From: Sclerotiophoma versabilis
Lineage: Eukaryota > Ascomycota > Dothideomycetes > Pleosporales > Didymellaceae
NCBI GenBank assembly: GCA_012274445.1
Contig: JAAROD010000094.1
Coordinates: 186,001-250,000 of the forward strand
Reading direction: 5' to 3'
DNA length: 64,000 nucleotides
Part shown: positions 24,899 to 34,881 of the stretch, piece after piece
Numbering within the stretch: position 1 is the stretch's first letter
Layout of the letters: each line of letters begins with the position of its first letter
Notes under the pieces: generated by a model
Seen by the model: the letters and a program-made list of their open reading frames with translations, nothing else
Told to the model about the DNA's origin: nothing
The model's database searches: none
Position numbers and translations under genes: made by a program

Positions 24899-25495
24899 CT
24901 AAGCATCGTGTTCCTCGATCCAGTGTTCTTGTTCTTGATGTTGGTCTTGGACATCCGATATGTAGAGCCCGTGAACAGGTGACTCCAATTTCAGATGGGT
25001 TTCTGCCTTGATCAAGCTCAATAAGGCAGAGAATATCTTTGCAAAAATTCCCAATGTACATGAGGGATCGTAAGCCAATTCTTCTAGCCCCAATGATGCG
25101 ATCAACAACACCCTGGTAGAAGTATCGAACCTGTGCATGATTTGCAGGTCTCCTATTCCTTAAACGTTGGAGTAGCGTCTTATTTCAGCAACATTGCGCT
25201 ATGGCATACATAGAATGAGCAATACATCCTCAATCGCAGGCCAGAAAGGGGCGTAGACAAAAAGTGCGATCACATGCTAATACCATACTTCATCAAATTT
25301 TGCACAAGTGTCGACACCCAAAGCTTCTTCGAAAGAAGGTGAGAAAGGTTGTAGTTCGAAATCAGTCATATGAAATGTTACTTGATTCTCTTTGTGATTT
25401 CTAGCAGCAATAAGGTCAGAATTGATAGTGTTGTCTTCCGCCAGTACGGAAGCGTAGATTATGTCACGCAGTTCTCTGGGGAGCGTTTGCTGCAT
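24899..25495 (-). CDS. small F-box-like (2EXR-type) protein
   Basis: Exons 25495-25284 and 25130-24899 join in frame across a 153-bp intron to 147 residues. The protein starts directly with QQTLPRELRDIIYASVL, the F-box-like/2EXR signature, followed by an unassigned region and an acidic, His/Gln-rich tail. It is shorter than typical members (250-400 residues), so it may be a truncated or decaying copy. The 3' end lies 92 bp from the convergent urea-transporter gene. The intron is longer than is usual here, and the model rests only on the domain start and frame consistency. Confidence 0.45.
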
Positions 25496-26200
25496 AAATG
25501 TATAAATTCCCAGGCATTCTGTCAAAAGCTGTCACGCAATGAAGTCGTCAAGTTCTGTAACAAGTCGTGCAATTCGTCACTAGCAGCTGTTAAAATGCGG
25601 TGCGCGTCCTCAGTTAACATCCTAATAATTTCTTGCTGCCGCATCTTCGTACTCAGAGTGTGCTTCCTCGTGTAGAACAACGGAGCTTTCAACGATTGGA
25701 GATGCCCGTGCTCTCATCCATGTCCCATACCGTTGAAAGGGCATCAAACGTTGCATAACCTGAGTTGTAGTCTGGTCCCGAGTCTGAACCCCAGTCCGAT
25801 TCTGGTGATCAGATATCTCTGCAGAATTCCAGGCCATTTCGACTCACGAGGGCCTTCTCGTCTCACGGAAAGTATAGGCACGACTTAGATGGCAGCAAAA
25901 GGCAAAAATCATCACAAACGGTAGGGTGCGGGCTATTCGATAATCGCGCAAGCGTTGAGAAGTGGAACATCGGTATTGAAATGGCTGGCGAGTAAGCAAA
26001 ATAGCTACCTTGAGATGACGCCAATCTACTTCAAACCACATGTCTTGGCCCAATTAAGACGCGTTGACTTGTGGGACGCTTATACCATACGAACTTTTGT
26101 TTAGGTAAAGCTCACCTCTGAAGGCTGCATGATGCAATATCACAGTAAAATATCCTAACGTTTCATTGGCGGAGTTCGAATAGGCAGAAACTATGATTCT
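25496..26200. other. intergenic region
   Basis: 700 bp, with short minus-strand frames (25622-25837, 25844-26053) that resemble nothing known. No gene called. Confidence 0.4.
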
Positions 26201-27656
26201 TCACAGTCGACTCTGTATCTTCTCAAGGGTGTCTCCCAGCGCGTACTCATTACGGACGGTTTTAGACCTGACTTTGTCCCCGTCTTCCTTCGTCACATAT
26301 CGAGCCTCAACAGCTGGGTTGTAGTCAAACTGACTAGCTTTCTTCACCTCTTCGTCACTCATTCTGACAGCCTTTTGACCATCAGCACGCTTGTACACTG
26401 TAATCACTACAGCTCCGCCCAAACCTAAATTGTGCTGCAGCGCAACATCCGGAGAATCAGCCAGCCGGTTGTTCGCCCAACCACGAAGTTGCCAGGTCAG
26501 TTCTGCACACTGTGCAAGACCTGTTGCGCCGAGAGGATGCCCTTTGCTGATGAGACCGCCAGAAGGGTTTACAATAGGTCCTTTCCCACCATAAGTGATG
26601 TCACCGTTGCGCACCATGAGATGTGCTTTGCCGGGCTCGCTGAAACCCAAACCCTCGAGAAGAATTAACTCATTTGCGGAGAAGCAATCGTGCAGTTCGG
26701 TGACGTTGACATCTTTGGGGCTGACTCCGGCTTCCTTGAAAGCGACTTGCGCAGCACGCTTGGTCATGTCGTACCCAACGAGGTCCATCGATGACTTCGA
26801 GTAAAGTCGAGGGGAATCCGTGAGCAGACTTTGACCTGCTATTAAGATTGCCTGACTCTTCAGGTGTGGTCGTGCATCCAAGAACTTCTGGCTGACGATC
26901 ACTGCCGCACCAGCCCCATCGCTTGTTGGGCTGCATTGCAGCTTGGTGAGTGGATAGTGAATCATGGGCGATTTCTCAATCTGCTCCAGTGTGTACGCGT
27001 CCCTAAACTGCGCGTATGGATTCTTCTGGCTGTGCAAGTGTGAAATCCTGGCAATCTCGGCAAAGTCCCGAGCCTCAGCACCGTACTTTTCCATATATTC
27101 CTTCCCAGCATTGGCGAAGTACTGTGCGTTAGGTGGTGACTTGTCAACACCACGTGTGTCCGCCATCATTCGCATGGAAAGCCCCATGGGTGAGGGTCGA
27201 TCGCTCCATGTGGACTTGATCGATCCGGGCTGCATTTGCTCGAACCCAATTACAAGTGCACAGTCGATTGCGCCGTTCTTGATTAGTGTACGGGCAAGAT
27301 GCAAACCCGTCGAGCCTGTGGCACATGCGTTGTTCGTATTGTAGATAGGTATACTATTGGCTGTCAGGATCAAATTCCATATCAGTGCGGTGCTGGGCAG
27401 GCTGATGTTCGATGCAGGGCAAGACGCACGTGCTCATGCCGAACTGGTAGAAGATTCTCTGCCCACTTGTTGTATCACCATAACAGTAGCATGCTACTCC
27501 CGTCTCCACATCGTCGTAGTTGATTTGTGCATCCAGCATCGCCTTTACGCCTGCTTCGTACCCCATCTCTGGGTAAGCACGCTGCTGGCGCGGCTTGATG
27601 AACTTGGTGATGCCAACACCAAGCACGTAAGCTGGTACGTCGTTCTTGGGTGCCAT
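26201..27656 (-). CDS. peroxisomal SCP2-type thiolase (SCPx thiolase domain only)
   Basis: Thiolase-fold enzyme of the sterol carrier protein x group, which cleaves branched or long 3-ketoacyl-CoA in peroxisomal beta-oxidation. Exons 27656-27430 and 27353-26201 give 459 residues. The active-site Cys is in NNACATGS (about residue 86); the His-containing blocks are ELHDCFSANE and SKGHPLGATG. The protein ends QSRL: SRL is a PTS1 peroxisome signal. There is no C-terminal SCP2 lipid-binding domain, unlike mammalian SCPx, which is common in fungi. The acceptor of the 76-bp intron is CCAATAG; the closer AG would leave a stop in frame. Divergent from cellobiose dehydrogenase, 1.4 kb away. Confidence 0.93.
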
Positions 27657-29100
27657 CGTGGGGAAGCGTCAGTCCTTATTATGTGGATTTTGGAATGTAT
27701 GTAGCTTTTGTCGCACACCAAACAGTGAGATGCATCCCATGTCGTAGTTGAGCTTCAGGCAACCGAGGTTGGCAACTTCCCCACCTTCGCTTGTTCGCAA
27801 CCGAACGCTCGACTCGTTCGATCACCAAACTCACCGATTTATCCACCGCCACGCGCCGTCCGGTACCTCTTCGTGCCTACCGGTCGGGCTCAGACATTGG
27901 CTACTCGTGAAATTTTTACTCAACAGGTGCACGCGCAGTTGACGAGAGAGGCTGAGTCATGAACATGGCTGCTTCTGTTGACCCTGTTCATTTTCCATCA
28001 CCCACCATCCCGACTCTTGGCTTCATGTCTTTTCCCATCAACGTAAGCGACAGTGCAGGAGATCCGAGTGGTTGCAATCTCCGCCTCGAACGTAGACACC
28101 ACTGTCATCGTTGCTGCACCTTCTCGAACCACAAAATTCGATGAAATGGCATCCCTTTTCTTTTAGATTCGTTTCTCTGGCCCCGCTGTCTTTTCCATCA
28201 CCAGGAGGATGCTGTAGTCGCGCGCTTTGTGATGCGCTGTTACGGGCCTTAACAAGATTGACTAAATCTGGTTAATCCATCTCTTTCAAATCCTGGTAGT
28301 GAATCACTCTCCTTATCTCTTCTCACCGCTGCCTCTGCTTCTTGACCTCAATTCTGTCATTCTTCCTATGATCTTTCAAGCTGTCTTTCTATACCCTGTT
28401 TCAAATCCTGCGAACAAGCCTACAGCTCAGTCACCGAACAGCTCCGGAGGAAGGAACATGATGCAGTGAGGTCATGGATATTTCTAACCAATGTTTTGAC
28501 AGCTCCCGAAATTGCCAGGGTGGTTTTCTCCTGCGGCACTTGACTCGGCCGTTCGTTTCAAACGGAACGACTAGGATTTGCACCGACACAAGAAACACAC
28601 CTAAGCAGACCGATAAAGTCCCGATCACGAATCACAGACCCCATTTTCAGCGTTACAGGGCCAAGCGTTTCCGATCCCCACAGAAGTTTCAGCCGCCTGC
28701 GTGGCTGTTAATTAACTTCCCGCGCCGGTGCTTGCACCGTTGAACAGTTTTGACATGCGTAGCGTCGCTGAAAAACCACGTTCCTGGATTGCATTGACTA
28801 AAAGCCGGGATGCCGTCTTTGTAAGGCTGCATCATGAGCTTGTTGCTCGGAACATGGCTTGCGGAAGGACTTAATCCTGGGCACGATAGATTGAGGGTTG
28901 TTCGGGCCCGCTATGATGAATATTCAGTTGCCATACATAACAGCTCGCCGCACCTTCTGAAAATGCTCACCACCTTGCTTGCACTCTCGTTCATTAACCC
29001 CTTCTTTCGTTCTTTACAGCCTTGACGGCTTCGCCATTCTTTTGTAGGCCGTGCCTTCAAACCACACTCTTTCCTTCGAGCAACCACCAGTATCGTCAAA
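27657..29100. other. divergent promoter region between the thiolase and cellobiose dehydrogenase
   Basis: 1.44 kb with pyrimidine-rich stretches and no supported ORF. Must contain both promoters and the leader of the cellobiose dehydrogenase mRNA; the last 100 bp before 29101 are C/T-rich, as is usual before highly expressed fungal genes. Confidence 0.5.
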
Positions 29101-31842
29101 ATGGCACGTTCTTTCATTCTGTCCACAGCGCTATTTGCGCTCCAAGCTCTTGCGCAAACATCATCACCCTACACCGACCCTAAGACCGGTATCGACTTCC
29201 GCGGTTACACTGATGCGAAGACGGGCTACACCTTCGGTATTGCTCTTCCCGAGAACCCTACTACCGACTTCATCGCCCAGATCCAGGCACCAATCACCAA
29301 TGGAGGCGGTTGGGCGGGTTTCAGTATGGGCCAGTCTATGGCTGGCAACCTGCTGGTCGTTGCATGGCCCAACGATGGTGAGGTCGTCTCTTCTTTTAGG
29401 AGAGCGACTGGCTACACCAACCCCGCAGTTGCCACTGGTGACTTCACCATGAACCCCATTCCAGACGGTACCTATGTCAACGACACAGCTTTCTCGTACA
29501 CTTTCCTCTGCAAGAACTGTATCAGCGATGATGTCGCCAATGGCCTTGTCATCTACGAATCTCCCAGCACTAACATTGTGGGCTGGGCTCTCTCGAACCT
29601 TGCTTTCACCAACCCAGCGACGGCTTCCTCTGTCCTAAACTACCACAATGCTGGTTTCGGTGCTTTTGGTTTGCCCATGTCCAATGCGACCAGCGCCAAG
29701 TTCGAGACCTGGGCGGCCATGGCTGTTGAGGGAAGCACCGGTTCTGGCTCTGGCAACTCAACCACGCCTATCGGTGGCGGTAACTCTACTACACCTGTCG
29801 CAGGTAACACTACAGCTACTATTGGTAATGCCACTTATGACTACATTGTTGCTGGTGCCGGTCCTGCTGGTATCATCGCTGCTGAGAGGATTGCTGAGAG
29901 CGGTGCCTCTGTCCTGCTTATCGAGCGTGGTGGCCCGTCTTTCGGTTTCACTGGCTACACTCCCGCCCTGCCATGGAACGACACTGTCTCCATGTATGAT
30001 GTTCCTGGTTACGGTTACTACCTCAGCGATGTTGGCTCGCCCGCGTACTGCGACGACACCGCGGACATGGCCGGCTGCCTGCTTGGTGGTGGTAGCAGTA
30101 TCAATGCCATGATGTTCGTCAGGCCTCAGGACAAGGATTGGGACGACAAGTGGCCCATGGGCTGGAAATCTGCTGATGTTTCCGCTGCCGCGGATCGCCT
30201 CTGGGAGCGCAACCCTGGACAGACCTACGGCAGTGAGGATGGCAAGCGCTACAACGATGAATCCTATGAGGTTCTTTCTAAGTTCTTCGCTGCTCAGGGC
30301 TGGGCTGAGACCGACTTCATCAAGGACCCCAACTCCAAGAATGATGTCTTCGGCCACCCTCCCTGGAACGTTGCTAAGGGTCTCCGTTCCGGGCCAGTCA
30401 GGAGCTACCTTCCTCTTGCTCAGAAACTTGACAACTTCAAGCTCATGATGAACACCAAGGTCATCCGTGCTGTCCGTGAGGGTTCATCTGTTTCCGGTAT
30501 TGAAATTGAGACTGCTGATGGCAAGCGCGTTATCTACAACGTAAACGCTGGAGGTAGTGTCATCCTCGCCGCTGGTGCCATGTCCACACCCCGCATCCTC
30601 TTCAACTCTGGTATTGGCCCTGCTGAGCAGCTCAAGATCGTTCAGTCAGGAACCAGCGGTGTTACTCTGCCCGACGAAGCTGACTGGATTGATCTCCCTG
30701 TTGGTGCTCAGATCAAGGACCACCCTATCTTCACTGTCAAGTTCACGACCAGTACCAACATGTCCTCTACTCCCGAGACTGTCCTCACTGAGCCTGACCA
30801 GACTAACATTGACCTCTTCGCGAAGGGTTCTGGTATCCTTGCCGAGTCTGGTCAGCGTCTCAACTGGTGGTCGTCCGTCACCACCTCTAAGGGCAACAAG
30901 ATGTTCTTCCAGGGTACCTGCAACGGACCTGCCGACAACACCATCCAGATGAAGGTCTACCTTACTCACGGCTCTCAGTCTGTCGGTCAACTTGGTATCA
31001 CAGCTGAGGGTACAACTGAGTTCATTACCAATCCGCACATGACCTCTGAGGAGGATACCGAGGCCGCCACTATGATGATGGACCGTCTTCTCCAGATGAC
31101 CAGCCGCTCCAACTCTACCCTCAGCGTCATTGCCCCCACTGGCGTTAACAACGTCACCGCTGCTGATCTGATCAAGTCGTTCAAGAGTGGCAGCCACTAC
31201 GTCGGAACGGCCAAGGTTGGTACCAAGGGTGACGCTGGTGTCGTTGTCGACACTGACACCAAGGTCTACGGCACAGAAAACCTTTTCGTTGTCGATGCTT
31301 CCATCCACCCCGACTTGCCCACTGGTAACACACAGGCTATTGTCATGGTCGCTGCTGAGGCTGCTGCTGCTCGTATCCTGGCTCTTGGTGGCAGCAACGC
31401 AACTGCACCTGCTATTCCTGCATCAAGCGCCACCTCTGCCGTTGCTGAGGCCACCAGCGTTGCTGCCATCCCCATTGGCACCGGCTCTCCTGCTATTTCT
31501 TCCGCTGCCCCTATCGGCACCGGTTCGCCTGTCGTTCCCAGCGCCTCTCCCGTCGCTTCTGCGCCCGCTGAGTCGGCTGCTCCTTCCGCCCCCACCGCCC
31601 CTGCACCTGCCGAGTCTGCACCTGCTTCTACTGTCGCTGAAGCCTACGGTCGCTGCGGTGGTACGGGCTGGAATGGCCCTACCCAGTGCGCTCAGGGCTG
31701 GACCTGCACCAAGCAGAATGACTTCTACAGCCAGTGCACTCAGGCCAGCTCTCGCCGCGCGCAGAATTCTCCTGTTGCCCGCCGTGACATGAAGAAGCTC
31801 AACCGCGCTGCACACAAGGCAAGCTTCCTTAACTCATACTAG
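29101..31842 (+). CDS. cdh: cellobiose dehydrogenase with C-terminal CBM1
   Basis: Secreted flavocytochrome that oxidises cellobiose and passes electrons to lytic polysaccharide monooxygenases. Single exon of 913 residues: signal peptide (ends ALAQTSS), haem-b cytochrome domain (about 22-220) with FSMGQSM (Met about 76) and YHNAGFG (His about 182) as likely haem ligands, Gly/Ser/Thr-rich linker (about 220-243), GMC flavin domain opening with VAGAGPAG (about 250), active-site His699 in GSHYVG and Asn743 in LPTGNTQ. An Ala/Ser/Pro linker then leads to a CBM1 (849-881, YGRCGGTGWNGPTQC), so it is an ascomycete class IIA type. The last 30 residues after the CBM1 are basic (RR, KK), an unusual tail. 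Third positions are strongly C/T-biased compared with neighbours, suggesting high expression. Confidence 0.97.
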   Translation: MARSFILSTALFALQALAQTSSPYTDPKTGIDFRGYTDAKTGYTFGIALPENPTTDFIAQIQAPITNGGGWAGFSMGQSMAGNLLVVAWPNDGEVVSSFRRATGYTNPAVATGDFTMNPIPDGTYVNDTAFSYTFLCKNCISDDVANGLVIYESPSTNIVGWALSNLAFTNPATASSVLNYHNAGFGAFGLPMSNATSAKFETWAAMAVEGSTGSGSGNSTTPIGGGNSTTPVAGNTTATIGNATYDYIVAGAGPAGIIAAERIAESGASVLLIERGGPSFGFTGYTPALPWNDTVSMYDVPGYGYYLSDVGSPAYCDDTADMAGCLLGGGSSINAMMFVRPQDKDWDDKWPMGWKSADVSAAADRLWERNPGQTYGSEDGKRYNDESYEVLSKFFAAQGWAETDFIKDPNSKNDVFGHPPWNVAKGLRSGPVRSYLPLAQKLDNFKLMMNTKVIRAVREGSSVSGIEIETADGKRVIYNVNAGGSVILAAGAMSTPRILFNSGIGPAEQLKIVQSGTSGVTLPDEADWIDLPVGAQIKDHPIFTVKFTTSTNMSSTPETVLTEPDQTNIDLFAKGSGILAESGQRLNWWSSVTTSKGNKMFFQGTCNGPADNTIQMKVYLTHGSQSVGQLGITAEGTTEFITNPHMTSEEDTEAATMMMDRLLQMTSRSNSTLSVIAPTGVNNVTAADLIKSFKSGSHYVGTAKVGTKGDAGVVVDTDTKVYGTENLFVVDASIHPDLPTGNTQAIVMVAAEAAAARILALGGSNATAPAIPASSATSAVAEATSVAAIPIGTGSPAISSAAPIGTGSPVVPSASPVASAPAESAAPSAPTAPAPAESAPASTVAEAYGRCGGTGWNGPTQCAQGWTCTKQNDFYSQCTQASSRRAQNSPVARRDMKKLNRAAHKASFLNSY

Positions 31843-32867
31843 AAGATGGTAGAATGAGTAAATCAGTAAAAAGAAGCGATTTGTAGATGTACCCGTAGTT
31901 AATCGAATTTTGATTCTGTTCAAGCACTTGTTCATCATGTGACTGTAATGTGATATTTGCCGTAATGATCAAATCCCAGTGTTTGGTAAGAGCCTCAGCT
32001 TTCTTCGCCCTAGCTTTCTTCGCCCTCACTGCCTAGAACGGTAACACCTGATGCTGACATTGTACACACTGACGATCGGCTCGGTTCCCTGCGGTCGCAT
32101 TCCCGATCCTCTCCTTCCGTCTCACACGTCAGCATGCATGCATCCGACGCAAGCCTCGTCGACACCCAGTGCGAAGCTAATAAGCATGCAGTCCTGTCAC
32201 TAGCGCTGCCGTTAAAATTTCCCTAGCCAATCGTTCAAATTTAGCGCTGCCGGGAATGTTGCCTCCAATAAGAGCGCTGCGGGAAAGGGCTGCACGCCAC
32301 TGCCATAGCGGCAATCTAAAAGTGATGTTGGAATGAGGATGTGTGTGTGGCTCGTCCGTTGACGGAGGTGGCAATGAGGCGGTCTAGAAGGGTGGTTCAA
32401 AGCACGTCAACTTTATGTGGCGGCAAGACGCAGGATCCGGATATAAATCTGGTTGGAATCTGGACGGGCAGTCTGAAGAACGCAACTGCCGAGAGCCCTA
32501 CATGGTCATGGTTAGACCTTCGAGAACGTCTCAAATATGAACGTGGTTATGTTTGGTATGTCATTATTGTTACACCGTCTAGGTAGCTTATGCAGGGTAT
32601 TGTATCTATTTGTTCCGAATGCTCGCTTGTTCATGTCTCTTTCGTCACCATATACTCTTGTTGATAGCCTCAATGCATCTTAGCTTGGCGCTTGGCGCCA
32701 AATCCATGTGCTGCGTGCACGGAACCCTTCGTACTCGTTCGTTCGTTTAATGTGTAAGCGACCCAGTTTTCTCTTTGCATTCAGCATCTCAGCAGATCTC
32801 ATTCCTTACAGTATGAGGATGTGGCAAAGCGTCCCCGTTCGGTCGCCACGATGTCGTGGATTTGTAT
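31843..32867. other. intergenic region between convergent genes
   Basis: About 1 kb holding the 3' ends of cellobiose dehydrogenase and the Zn2Cys6 gene. Includes a perfect 15-bp tandem duplication (31997-32026). No gene supported. Confidence 0.5.
31997..32026. repeat. 15-bp perfect tandem duplication
   Basis: AGCTTTCTTCGCCCT occurs twice head to tail, about 155 bp after the cellobiose dehydrogenase stop codon. Likely a replication-slippage duplication in non-coding DNA. Confidence 0.85.
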
Positions 32868-34881
32868 TCAAAACTCCTCTACTCGTATGCGAACGTACGA
32901 ATCCGCATTACTTACGTAGCCCCTGAAAGAGGGTCCGACAGACCAGTTTGATAGGTCGTGCAAGGATTTCTAGGTCATAGTCAGTGCCGATAGTCTCTCA
33001 TTAATATCCGGCGGGGTCGCGAAGAGAATTCGCCAAGCTAGATGCGGCAAGACGACCCGCAGGTCAGTTCCGCAGACATACCTTTGCAGAGTCACAGAGG
33101 TCCAGAAAACCGTTTTCATCGATCCTCCGACAGGGTTCTTGGGCAGGAAAGGACCAGTCGCAGCGCAGAGTCTTACTCATATCCATCAGCCATTCCATGC
33201 GCTCCTGCATAGCCGGTATCTGCACGGCAAGCTCACGGAAGGCGGGCCACGGGATATAATCGAGCATGTTGATGTGTGGCATGAACAGTTGATTGGGCCT
33301 GCATCGAGGATCATGAGCGGAATGTATCAGAGTCGTTCGAAGGCGTCTTACGTCGGTCGTAGCCATTCAGGTATCATCTCATATGTCTCCGGAGATGGGG
33401 AGATCATCCAGCGCATTATATACCAGAAAAGATACATGTATGCGAAGCAGGTAAAATCGTTCCCTGTCAGATGGTTAGAAACGTTTTTATGAAAGTACAT
33501 ACAGTTTGTACCTTTGAGCATTACGCTGTGAACCATTCCCGCTGCCCATCGTGATAATACGCCAGATCTGTTGAATTCAACCTCGTCGAACAGCGCTGCG
33601 ATGTTTGGATGAGCTTCTATGACAATTTCCACCGGGACCCCCGACTCGAGCATAGCGGTGGCTTCTTGAAGTACAGTTTGAAATGCACACTTCACCGATC
33701 CAGGATCCGGTCTTGTGTTGACGGTCATCATTGCCCAGGTTGGCACGAATAAGTTGTGGACCTGTGTCTCCTGGACGTCTTCGGAATAGCTGTTGGCTTG
33801 AACACTGCTAGAGAATGGTAGGTTGCCGAGTAGATTGCGCAAGTTGAGATTTGGATGTATCCGGATGGTGTTGACGATGGGTTGGCGACTGCGGAGGTGT
33901 GTGACATGAATGGATCTCATTGTCTCTGCTTTCTCTGGTGACGGCAGGCGGCTTGCAGAAATATCCATGGGCGAACCAGCTGGCCTTTTCCCACCCTCGA
34001 ATAGCAGTCTTGGGTCGAGCGTACTATCGAATTCATTGTCGGCAAGGAGGTAGTCTTGTCGGTCGAACAGTAAAGACAGGAACTGACCGCTATCAACCGT
34101 ATCGCTGCTCGGAACAGCAGACAGCTTTCTCTTTCCAACTGATCGTACAGATGTGGCAGTCGAGCTTGGTGCCGCCGTCCAACTTGGACGATTGTCTGGT
34201 GACGAAACATAAGATGCATTAGAACCGTGTCGAAGAGCTGAATTCCTGGTAGTGTCGCTCGAGGCGTATATCGATTCCTGACTCACGCCAAGAGTAGAAT
34301 TGCCTGGGAAATCCTGAGCCTGTGAGCTAAGAAATCGGGTCATTAAGCTGCGCCATGCAAGACAAAAAACAAGAAGATAGGAAAGCGGCCATTCTCATAC
34401 CTTGTTGGGTTACTCGCAAGCATTGAAGAAGTCGTCGGTGGCAGAGACCTTGCAATACCGTCCATACGCTCTCCCAGTCTAAGTCGCGCAAGTAGTGTTG
34501 AAGCCTCGATGTCACTTCCTGAGCGCAGGACATTCATGACACGTTCCAGCTCCTCAACTCTGCTGGACATGCTTTCCCTCTTCAGCAGTTTCATGCGTTC
34601 CGCTCGAGACACGCCCTCTGCCACATCGTATTGACAGGCAAGATTATTGTCTCTGCAGCGCGTACACCTAGGGCGAATACCATCACACTGAGAGTGAGTA
34701 AGTGTCTACCACGTTTTGGGGGCTTGTTGAGCCTGGATCTTACTTTAGCCTTGCCGCTTCGGCATTGCACACATGCAACAGCAACCGCTTGTCGTCTTTT
34801 CCTGGCTTCTGGTGCTAAGCGTTGCTCGCCTGGCTCATCCGAAGCAGGAGCGATAGCTTGCCATCGCTCTGGATGGTCCAT
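32868..34881 (-). CDS. Zn2Cys6 transcription factor with DUF3425-like C-terminal region
   Basis: Nuclear regulator. The Gal4-type zinc cluster is split by intron 1 right after CVQCRSGKAK and continues CDGIRPRCTRCRDNNLAC, giving all six cysteines with normal spacing near residues 37-65. A short coiled coil (SRVEELERVMNVL) follows. The C-terminal half has the pattern FTCFAYMYLFWYIMRWM, WLRPTPNQLFMPHINMLDYIPWP and HDLSNWSVGPSFR, as in fungal DUF3425 regulators. Exons seen: 34881-34744, 34687-34401, 34347 down to about 33514, about 33466-33353, about 33301-33082, 32969-32868. The acceptor of intron 2 is GGCGCAG, chosen because it alone restores the frame. It is convergent with cellobiose dehydrogenase; a regulatory link is possible but unsupported. 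Confidence 0.85.

Noticed and set aside
30646..31308. 220-codon minus-strand frame inside cellobiose dehydrogenase
   Set aside because: Shadow caused by the strong codon bias of the sense gene; no domain of its own.
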